A DNA stretch of 64,000 bases. Origin: Quatrionicoccus australiensis. Its GTDB lineage: Bacteria; Pseudomonadota; Gammaproteobacteria; Burkholderiales; Rhodocyclaceae. Numbering within the stretch: position 1 is the first letter of the stretch; every line of letters starts with the position of its first letter. The translations under genes were made by a program, and so were the position numbers. The notes under the pieces were generated by a model. The model made no database searches. It was not told the origin of the DNA and worked only from the letters and a program-made list of their open reading frames with translations. The stretch spans positions 2,399,001-2,463,000 of the forward strand of contig NZ_JAHBAH010000001.1 of the NCBI RefSeq assembly GCF_020510425.1, given 5' to 3'. Shown piece after piece: positions 9,054 to 23,863 of the stretch.

Positions 9054-9138
9054 GGAGGGATACCCAAGCGGTCAACGGGAACAGACTGTAAATCTGTCGG
9101 CTCTGCCTTCGAAGGTTCGAATCCTTCTCCCTCCACCA
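9054..9138 (+). tRNA. tRNA-Tyr (GTA anticodon)
   Basis: An 85-nt class II tRNA with an extended variable arm. The acceptor GGAGGGA (9054-9060) pairs with TCCCTCC (9128-9134), followed by encoded ACCA. The anticodon loop CTGTAAAT contains GTA, and the T-arm has GGTTCGAATCC. It is the first member of the tyr-gly-thr-tuf operon. Confidence 0.97.
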
Positions 9139-9179
9139 GATTGAATGCTGTAGCGGCCTGTGCTGCGGGCAAAGGATAA

Positions 9180-9253
9180 GCGGGTGTAGCTCAATGGTAG
9201 AGCTGAAGCCTTCCAAGCTTAAGACGAGGGTTCGATTCCCTTCACCCGCTCCA
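9180..9253 (+). tRNA. tRNA-Gly (TCC anticodon)
   Basis: A 74-nt tRNA. The acceptor GCGGGTG pairs with CACCCGC (9243-9249), followed by TCCA. The anticodon loop CTTCCAA gives TCC, and the T-arm GGGTTCGATTCCC is standard. It lies 41 nt after tRNA-Tyr in the same transcript. Confidence 0.97.
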
Positions 9254-9282
9254 TGTGCGGTACAGCTGGAGTTTTAAGGTAG

Positions 9283-9357
<75 letters not shown>

Positions 9358-9410
9358 CCGATTGGCTTGGATTCTGGATTTTTTATTTATCTGATTATTG
9401 AGGAACTAGA

Positions 9411-10601
<1,191 letters not shown>

Positions 10602-10622
10602 TCGATCGATTTTGTAATTGAG

Positions 10623-10654
10623 GCGCTTCGGGAAACCGAGGCGCTTTGGTTTTT
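10623..10654 (+). terminator. Rho-independent terminator after tuf copy 1
   Basis: GCGCTTCGG (10623-10631) and CCGAGGCGC (10636-10644) form a 9-bp stem (one G-T pair) capped by a GAAA tetraloop. It is followed by TTTGGTTTTT and ends 8 nt before tRNA-Trp, so some read-through or processing may supply the tRNA. Confidence 0.82.
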
Positions 10655-10661
10655 CTGCAGC

Positions 10662-10737
10662 AGGGGTGTAGCTCAATTGGTAGAGCAACGGTTTCCAAAA
10701 CCGTAGGTCGGGGGTTCGATTCCCTCCGCCCCTGCCA
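10662..10737 (+). tRNA. tRNA-Trp (CCA anticodon)
   Basis: A 76-nt tRNA. The acceptor AGGGGTG pairs with CGCCCCT (10727-10733), then GCCA. The anticodon is CCA in GTTTCCAAAAC. It stands directly upstream of secE-nusG, an arrangement common in proteobacteria. Confidence 0.97.
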
Positions 10738-10761
10738 CTCTCTTTAAAGATCGCGAACGTC

Positions 10762-11115
10762 ATGGCTGACAAGATCAAGTTTGCGCTGGCGCTGGTTATT
10801 CTGGCAGCTGGCGTGGCTGGTTTCTACCTGCTCTCCGAGCAGGCAATGATTTTGCGCGTCCTTGCGGTTCTCGTCGGGCTGGCGCTTGCAAGTGCCGTTG
10901 CCTGGAAAACTGAGCCGGGTCAGCGTTTTTTTGCATTTGCCAACGAGGCTGTTGTTGAAGCAAAGAAGGTTGTGTGGCCTTCTCGCAAGGAAACCATGCA
11001 GACAACCGGTGCAGTATTTGCCTTCGTTGTTGTCATGGCCGTGTTCCTCTATCTGACTGACAAGAGCCTCGAGTGGGTTCTTTATGATCTCGTGCTGGGC
11101 TGGAAGAAATCATGA
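10762..11115 (+). CDS. secE: Preprotein translocase subunit SecE
   Basis: Essential small subunit of the SecYEG channel. The 117 residues form three predicted TM helices (about 5-24, 30-48 and 87-108). The conserved cytoplasmic amphipathic helix with [23 protein letters not shown] precedes the last TM, as in three-TM proteobacterial SecE. It follows tRNA-Trp by 24 bp and overlaps nusG by 4 bp (ATGA), so the two are translationally coupled. Its partner SecY is encoded at 36566. Confidence 0.96.
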   Translation: MADKIKFALALVILAAGVAGFYLLSEQAMILRVLAVLVGLALASAVAWKTEPGQRFFAFANEAVVEAKKVVWPSRKETMQTTGAVFAFVVVMAVFLYLTDKSLEWVLYDLVLGWKKS

Positions 11116-11645
11116 GCAAACGCTGGTATGTCGTACATGCCTACTCCGGCTTCGAGAAAAGTGTAATGCGCGCCATTCAGGAGCGCATTACCCGCTTGGA
11201 TATGCAAGATAAGTTCGGTCGGATTCTTGTTCCGGTCGAAGAAGTTGTTGAGATGAAGGGTGGTCAGAAGTCCATCTCCGAGCGCAAGTTCTTTCCGGGC
11301 TATGTGCTGTGCGAAATGGAAATGGACGACGACTCTTGGCACTTGGTGAAAAACACGCCAAAGGTTACGGGTTTTGTTGGTGGTACCGCTAATCGTCCGA
11401 CTCCGATTTCTGAAAAAGAAGTTGAAAAAATCATGCAGCAGATGCAGGAGGGGGTTGAAAAGCCACGTCCCAAGGTGCTGTTTGAGGTTGGCGAGGTCGT
11501 TCGTGTCAAGGAAGGTCCTTTCACCGACTTCCATGGCTCGGTCGAAGATGTTAACTATGAAAAAAATCGCCTGCGCGTTTCTGTGACCATTTTCGGTCGT
11601 GCTACGCCGGTTGAGTTGGAGTTCGCCCAGGTTGAAAAGTCCTGA
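11112..11645 (+). CDS. nusG: Transcription antitermination factor NusG
   Basis: Binds RNA polymerase, suppresses pausing and couples it to Rho or the ribosome. The 177 residues start with the NGN domain ([33 protein letters not shown]) and end with a KOW domain ([20 protein letters not shown]). The length and both domains are standard. The gene overlaps secE and precedes the rplK leader. Confidence 0.98.
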   Translation: MSKRWYVVHAYSGFEKSVMRAIQERITRLDMQDKFGRILVPVEEVVEMKGGQKSISERKFFPGYVLCEMEMDDDSWHLVKNTPKVTGFVGGTANRPTPISEKEVEKIMQQMQEGVEKPRPKVLFEVGEVVRVKEGPFTDFHGSVEDVNYEKNRLRVSVTIFGRATPVELEFAQVEKS

Positions 11646-11753
11646 GCTGAAGATTCAAGGGTTAGCCGGAGACCCTTTGTTCCGGCAAGAGGAGCGTGAG
11701 TCAGTCGATAAAAAGACTAAAAGCGCGCTACAACTCACGAGTTAGGAGTCATT
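11646..11753 (+). promoter_or_regulatory. rplK leader with nested inverted repeats (possible L1 operator)
   Basis: The 108-nt gap contains CGTGAGT (11696-11702) pairing with ACTCACG (11734-11740). An inner AGTC (11704-11707) pairs with GACT (11716-11719). Further upstream GCCGGA and TCCGGC flank an ACCCTTTG segment. In E. coli the L11-L1 mRNA is repressed by L1 binding in this leader. That this is the equivalent site is inference from position; I did not match the L1 consensus. Confidence 0.35.
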
Positions 11754-12185
11754 ATGGCCAAGAAAATTATTGGCTACATCAAGCTGCAAGTGCCGGCAGG
11801 CAAAGCAAATCCGTCCCCCCCTATTGGTCCGGCGCTGGGTCAGCGCGGCCTGAACATCATGGAATTCTGCAAGGCATTCAATGCCCAGACGCAAGGCGTT
11901 GAGCCGGGTCTGCCGATTCCTGTCGTGATCACTGCTTTTGCCGACAAGTCTTTCACGTTCGTGATGAAGACCCCGCCGGCAACGATCCTGATCAAGAAAG
12001 CTGCTGGTATCAAGTCTGGTTCGGCCAAGCCGCATACCGACAAGGTTGGCAAGATTACCCGTGCCCAGGCTGAAGAAATCGCCAAGACCAAGATGCCCGA
12101 TCTGACTGCTTCCGATATGGATGCTGCCGTTCGTACGATCGCTGGTTCCGCCCGCTCCATGGGTATCACGGTTGAGGGTCTGTAA
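11754..12185 (+). CDS. rplK: 50S ribosomal protein L11
   Basis: L11 binds the GTPase-associated 23S rRNA region and is needed for RelA stimulation. The 143 residues show [24 protein letters not shown], the proline-rich N-domain contact for thiostrepton-type drugs, and a C-terminal rRNA-binding domain ending in [10 protein letters not shown]. It is 2 bp from rplA; the two form the L11 operon. Confidence 0.98.
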   Translation: MAKKIIGYIKLQVPAGKANPSPPIGPALGQRGLNIMEFCKAFNAQTQGVEPGLPIPVVITAFADKSFTFVMKTPPATILIKKAAGIKSGSAKPHTDKVGKITRAQAEEIAKTKMPDLTASDMDAAVRTIAGSARSMGITVEGL

Positions 12186-12187
12186 TC

Positions 12188-12883
12188 ATGGCTAAGCTCA
12201 CGAAAAAACAAAAGGCCCAACAGGGCAAGATCGTTGCAATGAAGCTCTATCCGGTTCAGGAAGCTCTGACGCTGGCTAAGGAAACTGCGACCGCCAAGTT
12301 CGACGAATCGATCGACGTGGCTGTCAATCTCGGCGTTGATGCTCGCAAGTCGGATCAGGTCGTTCGCGGCTCCGTCGTGTTGCCGGCTGGTACCGGCAAG
12401 TCGGTGCGCGTTGCTGTTTTCGCCCAGGGCGAAAAGGCTGAGGCTGCCCGTGCTGCTGGCGCCGAAGTCGTCGGTTTCGACGATCTGGCTGCTGACGTCA
12501 AGGCCGGCAAGCTGGATTTCGACGTGGTTATCGCGACGCCTGACGCCATGAAGGTCGTCGGCCAACTCGGTCAGGTTCTTGGTCCGCGTGGTCTGATGCC
12601 GAACCCGAAGGTTGGTACGGTCACCATGGATGTGGTTACCGCTGTCAAGAATGCCAAGGCTGGTCAGGTTCAGTATCGTACCGACAAGGCCGGTATCATT
12701 CATGCCACGATCGGTCGCGCTTCTTTCTCGGTCGAAAATCTCGAAACCAACCTGAAGGCGCTGATTGATGCGCTGCAAAAGGCGAAGCCTGCTACCTCCA
12801 AGGGTCAGTATCTTCGCAAAGTTGCTGTTGCTGCCACGATGGGCCCCGGTGTTCGCGTCGATCAGGCTACGCTGGTTGGCTAA
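12188..12883 (+). CDS. rplA: 50S ribosomal protein L1
   Basis: L1 forms the mobile L1 stalk at the E site and in many bacteria represses translation of its own operon. The 231-residue length is standard. The family signature region [15 protein letters not shown] and the [15 protein letters not shown] segment are present. It immediately follows rplK and is separated from rplJ by the L10 leader. Confidence 0.98.
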   Translation: MAKLTKKQKAQQGKIVAMKLYPVQEALTLAKETATAKFDESIDVAVNLGVDARKSDQVVRGSVVLPAGTGKSVRVAVFAQGEKAEAARAAGAEVVGFDDLAADVKAGKLDFDVVIATPDAMKVVGQLGQVLGPRGLMPNPKVGTVTMDVVTAVKNAKAGQVQYRTDKAGIIHATIGRASFSVENLETNLKALIDALQKAKPATSKGQYLRKVAVAATMGPGVRVDQATLVG

Positions 12884-13114
12884 AAAGTACTTTGGGCTAC
12901 AGGCAGTCGTCTAACGAGGACTGCCTGTAGATCGTCAAAGACCGCAGGCGCTCTGGTAACGGGGCTTAATCGCGAAAGCACCCTGCGCAGACGGTGTCCC
13001 AGAACAAGATTTTCTGCTGGCCGGAAACGGACAGCATAGCTTCTGGTTCAGGTCGCCGTAGGTGCGGCGGGAAATTCTTCCCGTCGTGTTATGACTTGAA
13101 AGGAGGAAAGACCT
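12884..13114 (+). promoter_or_regulatory. Ribosomal protein L10 leader (autoregulatory RNA)
   Basis: The 231-nt gap before rplJ starts with a perfect 12-bp hairpin (CTACAGGCAGTC at 12897-12908 with its complement at 12919-12930). From about 12948 it carries the conserved L10-leader core: GACCGCAGG, CTTAATCGCGAAAGC, CCCTGCGCAGACGGTG and CCAGAA. In E. coli L10-(L7/L12)4 binds this RNA and represses rplJL translation. The GAAAGGAGGAAAG ribosome site just before the GTG start would be the target. The first hairpin may be the 3' processing or attenuation signal of rplKA. Confidence 0.82.
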
Positions 13115-13612
13115 GTGGGTCTCAATCTGAACGACAAAAAAGCGGTTGTAGCTGAGGTGTCGGCACAAGTGGCCAACGCAGAGACTATCGTGATTGCCGA
13201 ATACCGTGGCATTGAGGTTGTTGACCTCACTGTGCTGCGTAAAAAGGCACGCGAGTCTGGTGTGTATCTACGTGTGTTGAAAAATACTTTGGTTCGTCGC
13301 GCGGTCGCGGGCACTTCGTTCGCCGACCTGGCTGACCAAATGGTCGGTCCGCTGATCTATAGCGTATCTGCTGACCCCGTGGCCGCTGCGAAAGTCCTCA
13401 ACGACTTCGCGAAAACCAACGACAAGCTCGTGCTCAAGGCTGGCTCTTACGCTGGCAAGGTGCTCGACAAAGCCGGTGTGCAGGCGCTCGCCTCCGTGCC
13501 GAGCCGCGAAGAGTTGCTCTCCAAGCTGTTGTACGTCATGCAAGCTCCGGTTGCCGGCTTTGTCCGCGGCCTGGATGCACTGGCTAAGCAACGCGAAGAA
13601 GCTGCCGCTTAA
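13115..13612 (+). CDS. rplJ: 50S ribosomal protein L10
   Basis: Base of the L7/L12 stalk. The 165 residues run from the rRNA-binding N-domain ([36 protein letters not shown]) to the C-terminal helix that binds L12 dimers ([27 protein letters not shown]). It uses a GTG start after a strong AGGAGG. The gene is under the L10 leader and is 38 bp ahead of rplL. Confidence 0.97.
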   Translation: MGLNLNDKKAVVAEVSAQVANAETIVIAEYRGIEVVDLTVLRKKARESGVYLRVLKNTLVRRAVAGTSFADLADQMVGPLIYSVSADPVAAAKVLNDFAKTNDKLVLKAGSYAGKVLDKAGVQALASVPSREELLSKLLYVMQAPVAGFVRGLDALAKQREEAAA

Positions 13613-13650
13613 TCCTCACCGCATACGAACTGATTTAGGAGTTTATTGAA

Positions 13651-14019
13651 ATGGCAATTAGCAAAGAAGACATCCTGGAAGCCGTTGGCTCCCTGACCGT
13701 TATGGAACTGAATGACCTGGTCAAGGCATTCGAAGAGAAGTTTGGCGTTTCCGCTGCTGCCGTCGCCGTTGCCGGCCCGGCTACTGCAGCTGCTGCCGCT
13801 GAAGAGCAGACCGAATTCACCGTCATGCTGCTCGGTCCGGGCGACAAGAAGGTTGAAGTTATTAAGGTCGTCCGTGCCGTTACCGGCCTGGGCCTCAAGG
13901 AAGCCAAGGATCTGGTTGATGGCGCTCCGAAGGCTGTCAAGGAAGGCGTCTCGAAGGCTGATGCAGAAGCCCTCAAGAAGCAACTGGAAGAAGCTGGCGC
14001 CAAGGTCGAAGTCAAGTAA
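13651..14019 (+). CDS. rplL: 50S ribosomal protein L7/L12
   Basis: Multicopy acidic stalk protein that recruits translational GTPases. The 122 residues comprise an N-terminal dimerisation helix ([27 protein letters not shown]), an Ala-rich hinge ([13 protein letters not shown]) and the compact C-terminal domain with [29 protein letters not shown] terminator-like hairpin follows 16 bp after the stop, so rpoBC may be expressed at lower level. Confidence 0.98.
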   Translation: MAISKEDILEAVGSLTVMELNDLVKAFEEKFGVSAAAVAVAGPATAAAAAEEQTEFTVMLLGPGDKKVEVIKVVRAVTGLGLKEAKDLVDGAPKAVKEGVSKADAEALKKQLEEAGAKVEVK

Positions 14020-14035
14020 TCGACTTTCGCTGTCC

Positions 14036-14063
14036 GGGCTGGCGGTTTACCGCCAGCCCTTTT
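14036..14063 (+). terminator. Attenuator hairpin between rplL and rpoB
   Basis: GGGCTGGCGG (14036-14045) and CCGCCAGCCC (14050-14059) form a perfect 10-bp stem with a TTTA loop, followed by TTTT. Enteric rplL-rpoB gaps contain a partial terminator that lowers rpoBC expression relative to rplJL; position and form are the same here. Confidence 0.8.
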
Positions 14064-14118
14064 GTGCTTTGTAATTCAGGCTTTACTAAACCAGAAACGA
14101 ACTTGAATAACGCCAACC

Positions 14119-14179
14119 GGCAAACGCAAGCGATGCTCTCCTCTTCCCCCTGCGGGAGGCGAGCCCGTTTGCGTTTGCC
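14119..14179 (+). promoter_or_regulatory. Long-range stem in the rpoB leader (possible RNase III site)
   Basis: GGCAAACGCAA (14119-14129) is exactly complementary to TTGCGTTTGCC (14169-14179), enclosing about 39 nt that can itself pair (CCTC with GAGG). In E. coli RNase III cleaves the rplL-rpoB intergenic RNA. Whether this stem is cut is inference. Confidence 0.45.
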
Positions 14180-14224
14180 TGTTTCGACAGGTTCCATGTT
14201 TGATTTCATCCTCACGGAGTTACC

Positions 14225-18508
<4,284 letters not shown>

Positions 18509-18529
18509 TTTAGGGCTGGGAGTTAAACG

Positions 18530-21500
18530 ATGAAAGCATTGCTCGATCTATTCAAGCAGGTAACCGCCGAAGAGGAATTTGACGCGATTACCATTGGTCT
18601 CGCCTCGCCCGAAAAGATCCGTTCCTGGTCCTACGGTGAAGTCAAGAAGCCGGAAACCATCAACTACCGTACCTTCAAGCCGGAACGCGACGGCCTTTTC
18701 TGCGCCAAGATCTTTGGCCCGATCAAGGATTACGAGTGCCTGTGCGGCAAGTACAAGCGCCTGAAGCATCGCGGCGTGATCTGCGAGAAGTGCGGTGTCG
18801 AAGTGACGCTGGCCAAGGTGCGTCGTGACCGCATGGGTCACATCGAACTGGCCTCGCCGACCGCCCATATCTGGTTCCTGAAGTCCCTGCCGTCGCGTCT
18901 TGGCATGGTGCTCGACATGACGCTGCGCGATATCGAACGCGTCCTGTACTTCGAAGCCTATGTGGTGACTGATCCGGGCATGGTCTCGAATCTGCAACGC
19001 AGCCAGTTGCTGACCGAAGAACAGTATCTGGAAATGATGGAAGAGCATGGCGATGAATTCCATGCTCTGATGGGTGCCGAAGGTATCCGCGAACTGCTGC
19101 GCAATCTCGATCTGCCGAGCGAAGTCGAATCGCTGCGCGCCGAACTCGAAGTCACCGGTTCCGAAGCTAAGAACAAGAAGCTGGCCAAGCGTCTGAAGAT
19201 TCTCGAAGGCTTCCTGAAGTCCGGCATCAAGCCGGACTGGATGGTCCTCGAAGTCCTGCCAGTGCTGCCGCCGGATCTGCGTCCGCTGGTGCCGCTGGAT
19301 GGCGGCCGCTTCGCGACCTCCGATCTGAATGACCTGTATCGTCGCGTCATCAACCGTAACAACCGTTTGAAGCGTCTGCTCGAGCTCAAGGCCCCGGAAA
19401 TCATCGTGCGCAATGAAAAGCGCATGCTGCAGGAGTCGGTTGACTCCCTGCTCGACAACGGCCGTCGCGGCAAGGCAATGACTGGCGCTAACAAGCGTCC
19501 GCTGAAGTCGCTGGCCGACATGATCAAGGGCAAGGGCGGTCGTTTCCGTCAGAACTTGCTGGGTAAGCGCGTCGACTACTCCGGCCGTTCGGTCATCGTG
19601 GTCGGTCCGCAGCTCAAGCTGCATCAGTGCGGCCTGCCCAAGCTGATGGCCCTGGAGCTGTTCAAGCCCTTCATCTTCCACAAGCTGGAAGTGCTTGGCT
19701 ACGCCACCACCATCAAGCAAGCCAAGAAGATGGTCGAAGGCCAGGAACCGGTCGTTTGGGACATCCTCGAAGATGTCATCCGCGAACATCCGGTCATGCT
19801 GAACCGTGCGCCGACCCTGCACCGTCTCGGTATCCAGGCATTCGAACCGACCCTGATCGAAGGCAAGGCCATTCAGCTGCATCCGCTCGTCTGCGCGGCG
19901 TTCAACGCCGACTTCGACGGTGACCAGATGGCTGTCCACGTTCCGCTGTCGCTCGAAGCGCAGATGGAAGCCCGTACCCTGATGCTGGCCTCGAACAATG
20001 TGCTGTCGCCTGCCAACGGCCAGCCGATCATCGTTCCGTCGCAGGATATCGTGTTGGGTCTGTACTACGCGACCCGCGAAAAGGTAAACGGCAAGGGTGA
20101 AGGCATGTACTTTGCCAACACCAATGAAATCGAACGTGCCATGGCGGCCGGCGAGCTTGATGTGCACTCGCGCATTTCGGTTCGCATTCCGCAATACGAG
20201 CCCGCAGCGGTCGACGGCGAATGGGACGAGAAAATCGTTCGCGTTGAGACCACGGCCGGTCGCGCCCTGCTTTCCAAGATCCTGCCGAAGGGCATGCCGT
20301 TCAAGAGCATTGACCGCGCCCTGAAGAAGAAGGAAATCTCCAAGCTGATCGACGAATCCTTCCGTCGTTGCGGCCTGAAGGAAACGGTGGTTTTCGCCGA
20401 CAAGCTGATGCAGAACGGCTACGCCCTGGCAACCCGCGCCGGTATCTCCTTCTGTTCGGACGACATGCGCGTGCCTGCCAAGAAGCACGAGATCATTGCT
20501 GCTGCCGAAGCCGAAGTTAAGGAAATCGAGATCCAGTACACCAACGGTCTGGTGACCAATGGTGAGCGTTATAACAAGGTCGTCGATATCTGGGGTCGTA
20601 CGGGCGACCAGGTCGCCAAGGTCATGATGGACGAACTCGGCCATGAAGAGACCATTGACCGTTACGGCAAGAAGGTCAAGCAGGACTCGTTCAACTCCAT
20701 CTACATGATGGCCGACTCCGGTGCTCGCGGTTCCGCAGCCCAGATTCGTCAGTTGGCCGGTATGCGCGGCCTGATGGCGAAACCGGATGGCTCGATTATC
20801 GAAACCCCGATTACGACCAACTTCCGCGAAGGTCTGAACGTTCTTCAGTACTTCATTTCGACCCACGGCGCTCGTAAGGGTCTGGCTGATACGGCACTGA
20901 AGACCGCCAACTCCGGTTACCTGACCCGTCGTCTGGTCGATGTGACGCAGGATCTGGTCATCACCGAAGATGATTGTGGCACCAAGAACGGTTTTGCCGT
21001 GAAGGCCTTGGTCGAAGGCGGTGAAGTGATCGAGGCGCTGCGCGAGCGGATTCTTGGTCGCGTTACGGTCGACGATCTGGTTGATCCCGAAACCCAGGAA
21101 ACAGTCATTTTCTCGGGCACCATGCTCGACGAAGACTTGGTCGATCTGATCGACAAGCTCGGTATCGATGAAGTCAAGGTTCGTACCCCGCTGACCTGCG
21201 ATACGCGTTACGGCTTGTGCGCCAAGTGCTACGGTCGTGACCTCGGTCGCGGTTCGATGGTCAATGCTGGCGAGTCGGTCGGTGTTATTGCTGCCCAGTC
21301 GATCGGCGAGCCGGGTACCCAGCTCACCATGCGTACCTTCCACGTCGGTGGTGCGGCTTCCCGGGCAGCTGTTGCTTCCCAGGTCGAGTCGAAGTCGGCC
21401 GGTACGGTCCGCTTTACCGCGACCATGCGCTATGTCACCAGCGCCAAGGGTGAAAAGGTCGTCATTTCCCGTTCCGGCGAAGTGTTGATTACCGACGATC

Positions 21501-22732
21501 ATGGTCGCGAGCGCGAACGCCACAAGGTTCCGTACGGCGCTATGCTGGCTGTCGATGATGGCAAGGTTGTCAAGGCTGGTATCAAGCTGGCAACCTGGGA
21601 TCCGCATACCCGCCCGATCGTGACCGAGTATGCCGGTACCGTTCGCTTCGAAAATGTCGAAGAGGGTGTCACTGTTGCCAAGCAGGTTGATGATGTGACC
21701 GGCCTCTCGACGCTGGTTGTTATCGACAACAAGCGTGGCGGCAAGGCCGCAACCAAGGGGCTGCGCCCGGTGGTCAAGCTTCTCGACGAAAATGGTCAGG
21801 AAGTTCGTATTGCCGGCAGCGACCATCACGTTTCGATCGCCTTCCAGGTTGGCTCGATTATTTCCGTGCTCGATGGACAACAGGTTGGTGTCGGCGATGT
21901 GCTGGCCCGTATGCCGCAAGAGTCTGCCAAGACTCGCGACATTACCGGTGGTCTGCCACGGGTTGCCGAGTTGTTCGAAGCCCGTACGCCGAAGGATGCT
22001 TCGGTATTGGCCGAATATACCGGTACGATCAGCTTCGGCAAGGACACCAAGGGCAAGCAGCGTCTGGTGATCACCGATCTGGACGGCAATGTTCACGAAT
22101 TCCTGATTTCCAAGGACAAGCACGTGCTGGTTCACGATGGTCAGGTCGTCAACAAGGGCGAAAAGATCGTCGAAGGTGAACCGGATCCGCACGATATTCT
22201 GCGTCTGCAAGGTGTCGAGGCGCTGGCGCGTTACATCACCGACGAAGTTCAGGACGTTTATCGTCTGCAAGGCGTGAAGATCAACGACAAGCACATTGAA
22301 GTGATCGTGCGTCAGATGCTGCGTCGTGTTGCGATTACCGAGCCGGGTGATACCAAGTTCATCAAGTCCGAACAAGTCGAACGTGCTGAACTGCTGGCCG
22401 AAAATGATCGCGTCCTGGCTGAAGGCAAACTGCCGGCCAACTTCGAGCACATGTTGCTCGGTATTACGAAGGCCTCCTTGTCGACCGACTCCTTCATCTC
22501 TGCCGCTTCCTTCCAGGAAACGACACGCGTCCTGACCGAAGCTGCGATCATGGGCAAGCGTGATGAACTGCGCGGTCTGAAGGAAAACGTTATCGTTGGT
22601 CGTCTTATCCCGGCTGGTACCGGTCTCGCTTATCACCGTGCCCGGAAGGCTGCGGCGGCCGGCGATACCTCGGCTATCCGCTTGGAGGCAGCAGACGAAG
22701 TTGTTGTTCAGGAAGCCGATCAGGCATCTTGA
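18530..22732 (+). CDS. rpoC: RNA polymerase beta-prime subunit
   Basis: The 1400 residues include the N-terminal zinc site ([20 protein letters not shown]), the lid/rudder region and the active-site motif [12 protein letters not shown]. Asp461, Asp463 and Asp465 of that motif bind catalytic Mg2+. The second zinc site has [16 protein letters not shown], and the trigger-loop region [13 protein letters not shown] is intact. It follows rpoB in the usual pair; the downstream gap carries a hairpin and the str promoter. Confidence 0.99.
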   Translation: MKALLDLFKQVTAEEEFDAITIGLASPEKIRSWSYGEVKKPETINYRTFKPERDGLFCAKIFGPIKDYECLCGKYKRLKHRGVICEKCGVEVTLAKVRRDRMGHIELASPTAHIWFLKSLPSRLGMVLDMTLRDIERVLYFEAYVVTDPGMVSNLQRSQLLTEEQYLEMMEEHGDEFHALMGAEGIRELLRNLDLPSEVESLRAELEVTGSEAKNKKLAKRLKILEGFLKSGIKPDWMVLEVLPVLPPDLRPLVPLDGGRFATSDLNDLYRRVINRNNRLKRLLELKAPEIIVRNEKRMLQESVDSLLDNGRRGKAMTGANKRPLKSLADMIKGKGGRFRQNLLGKRVDYSGRSVIVVGPQLKLHQCGLPKLMALELFKPFIFHKLEVLGYATTIKQAKKMVEGQEPVVWDILEDVIREHPVMLNRAPTLHRLGIQAFEPTLIEGKAIQLHPLVCAAFNADFDGDQMAVHVPLSLEAQMEARTLMLASNNVLSPANGQPIIVPSQDIVLGLYYATREKVNGKGEGMYFANTNEIERAMAAGELDVHSRISVRIPQYEPAAVDGEWDEKIVRVETTAGRALLSKILPKGMPFKSIDRALKKKEISKLIDESFRRCGLKETVVFADKLMQNGYALATRAGISFCSDDMRVPAKKHEIIAAAEAEVKEIEIQYTNGLVTNGERYNKVVDIWGRTGDQVAKVMMDELGHEETIDRYGKKVKQDSFNSIYMMADSGARGSAAQIRQLAGMRGLMAKPDGSIIETPITTNFREGLNVLQYFISTHGARKGLADTALKTANSGYLTRRLVDVTQDLVITEDDCGTKNGFAVKALVEGGEVIEALRERILGRVTVDDLVDPETQETVIFSGTMLDEDLVDLIDKLGIDEVKVRTPLTCDTRYGLCAKCYGRDLGRGSMVNAGESVGVIAAQSIGEPGTQLTMRTFHVGGAASRAAVASQVESKSAGTVRFTATMRYVTSAKGEKVVISRSGEVLITDDHGRERERHKVPYGAMLAVDDGKVVKAGIKLATWDPHTRPIVTEYAGTVRFENVEEGVTVAKQVDDVTGLSTLVVIDNKRGGKAATKGLRPVVKLLDENGQEVRIAGSDHHVSIAFQVGSIISVLDGQQVGVGDVLARMPQESAKTRDITGGLPRVAELFEARTPKDASVLAEYTGTISFGKDTKGKQRLVITDLDGNVHEFLISKDKHVLVHDGQVVNKGEKIVEGEPDPHDILRLQGVEALARYITDEVQDVYRLQGVKINDKHIEVIVRQMLRRVAITEPGDTKFIKSEQVERAELLAENDRVLAEGKLPANFEHMLLGITKASLSTDSFISAASFQETTRVLTEAAIMGKRDELRGLKENVIVGRLIPAGTGLAYHRARKAAAAGDTSAIRLEAADEVVVQEADQAS

Positions 22733-22742
22733 GTTTGTAAGC

Positions 22743-22771
22743 AATCCCCATGTTTCGTTGACATGGGGGTT
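22743..22771 (+). terminator. Hairpin at the end of rpoBC
   Basis: AATCCCCATGT (22743-22753) and ACATGGGGGTT (22761-22771) pair around a 7-nt loop. No clear T-run follows. Its right arm contains part of the -35 box of the next promoter, so termination and str initiation overlap physically. Confidence 0.5.
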
Positions 22772-22786
22772 GATCAACCATAAAAT
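22758..22786 (+). promoter_or_regulatory. str operon promoter (rpsL-rpsG-fusA-tuf)
   Basis: TTGACA (22758-22763), a 17-bp spacer and TAAAAT (22781-22786) make a near-consensus sigma70 promoter about 100 bp ahead of rpsL. The -10 box lies inside a small palindrome (ACCATA 22777-22782 and TATGGT 22788-22793). Confidence 0.85.
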
Positions 22787-22886
22787 CTATGGTCTTTGTC
22801 GGCGGTGACTAATCATTGTCTCCGCTTTGGATAACAAAATTGCCGTCGTGCACCGCTGAGTGCCCGGCCGTTGAAGGAAGTTCGAT

Positions 22887-23264
22887 ATGCCGACTATCAA
22901 CCAGCTCGTGCGCAAGCCGCGCGTTGCCGAGGTCACCAAGAGCAAGGTGCCTGCTCTGGAAAAATGCCCGCAAAAACGTGGCGTTTGCACCCGTGTTTAC
23001 ACCACCACCCCGAAAAAGCCGAACTCCGCTCTCCGTAAGGTTTGCAAGGTTCGCCTGACGAATGGCTTTGAAGTCATTTCGTACATCGGCGGTGAAGGTC
23101 ACAACCTGCAGGAACACTCTGTGGTCCTGATCCGTGGCGGTCGTGTCAAGGATTTGCCGGGTGTGCGTTACCACACCGTGCGCGGCTCCCTGGATACCCA
23201 GGGCGTCAAAGATCGTAAGCAGTCCCGTTCCAAGTACGGGGCCAAGCGTCCGAAGGCTGCCTGA
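22887..23264 (+). CDS. rpsL: 30S ribosomal protein S12
   Basis: Decoding-centre protein of 125 residues. The segments [14 protein letters not shown] and [17 protein letters not shown] carry the Lys residues (K43 and K88 in E. coli numbering) whose mutation gives streptomycin resistance; both are wild type. It is the first gene of the str operon, about 94 bp downstream of the predicted start site. Confidence 0.98.
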   Translation: MPTINQLVRKPRVAEVTKSKVPALEKCPQKRGVCTRVYTTTPKKPNSALRKVCKVRLTNGFEVISYIGGEGHNLQEHSVVLIRGGRVKDLPGVRYHTVRGSLDTQGVKDRKQSRSKYGAKRPKAA

Positions 23265-23375
23265 TTCATTAGGCAGCTTAAGTAAGTGGCCGCCTTTTTG
23301 GGTGGTCGGGAGAGGCCGGGAGGGTAGAACCCTAGCCCGGCTTTTCAACTGAATCGTGTTTATTAAGAGGTTAAT
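23265..23375 (+). promoter_or_regulatory. rpsL-rpsG intergenic region (candidate S7 translational operator)
   Basis: The 111-nt spacer is unusually long for this operon and highly pairable. In E. coli the S12-S7 spacer is the S7 repressor site that couples rpsG and fusA translation to rpsL. Here it contains a strong composite hairpin (listed separately) and a weaker AGGC/GCCT pairing around 23272-23294. Equivalence to the S7 site is inferred from position. Confidence 0.4.
23315..23345 (+). terminator. Attenuator-like hairpin between rpsL and rpsG
   Basis: GCCGGG-AGGGT (23315-23325) pairs with ACCCT-AG-CCCGGC (23329-23341), an 11-bp interrupted stem with an AGA loop and a 2-nt bulge, followed by TTTT. 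It could attenuate str transcription or be part of an S7-responsive structure. Confidence 0.6.
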
Positions 23376-23846
23376 ATGCCCCGTCGTCGTGAAGTACCTA
23401 AGCGTGACATTCTGCCGGATCCGAAGTTCGGTAATGTCGAAGTCTCCAAGTTTGTAAACGCCATCATGCAAAGCGGCAAGAAGTCGGTTGCCGAGCGTAT
23501 TGTTTACGGCGCTTTCGAGATCATTACCACCAAGGGTGGCAAGGATCCGCTCGAAGTGTTCAGTGCAGCCATGGGTAACGTCAAGCCGATGGTCGAGGTT
23601 AAGTCCCGTCGTGTTGGTGGTGCCAACTACCAGGTGCCGGTTGAAGTTCGTCCGGCGCGTCGTGCTGCTTTGGCCATGCGCTGGTTGCGCGAGTCCGCTC
23701 GCAAGCGTTCGGAAAAGTCCATGGGTCAGCGTCTGGCTGCCGAAATGCTGGAAGCTGCTGAAAATCGCGGCGGCGCCGTCAAGAAGCGTGACGAAGTGCA
23801 CCGTATGGCTGAAGCCAACAAGGCTTTTGCTCACTTCCGCTTCTAA
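23376..23846 (+). CDS. rpsG: 30S ribosomal protein S7
   Basis: Primary assembly protein of the 30S head, 156 residues. The N-terminus [20 protein letters not shown] is typical. The signature region [22 protein letters not shown] and the C-terminal helix [15 protein letters not shown] are present. It lies between rpsL and fusA; in E. coli it is the autoregulator of the str operon. Confidence 0.98.
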   Translation: MPRRREVPKRDILPDPKFGNVEVSKFVNAIMQSGKKSVAERIVYGAFEIITTKGGKDPLEVFSAAMGNVKPMVEVKSRRVGGANYQVPVEVRPARRAALAMRWLRESARKRSEKSMGQRLAAEMLEAAENRGGAVKKRDEVHRMAEANKAFAHFRF

Positions 23847-23863
23847 TTTCAAAGGGCTTTAAC

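Noticed and set aside
9004..9216. Antisense frame with WREKDSNLRRQSRQIYS
   Set aside because: Also a tRNA antisense artefact, opposite tRNA-Tyr and part of tRNA-Gly.
18548..22777. A 1409-codon open frame antisense to the whole of rpoC
   Set aside because: It is a mirror of rpoC codon bias: the antisense peptide is low-complexity (Gly/His/Leu/Asp-rich) with no domain, while rpoC is intact on the other strand. Similar shadows lie opposite the RND gene (832-3441), fusA and rpoB.
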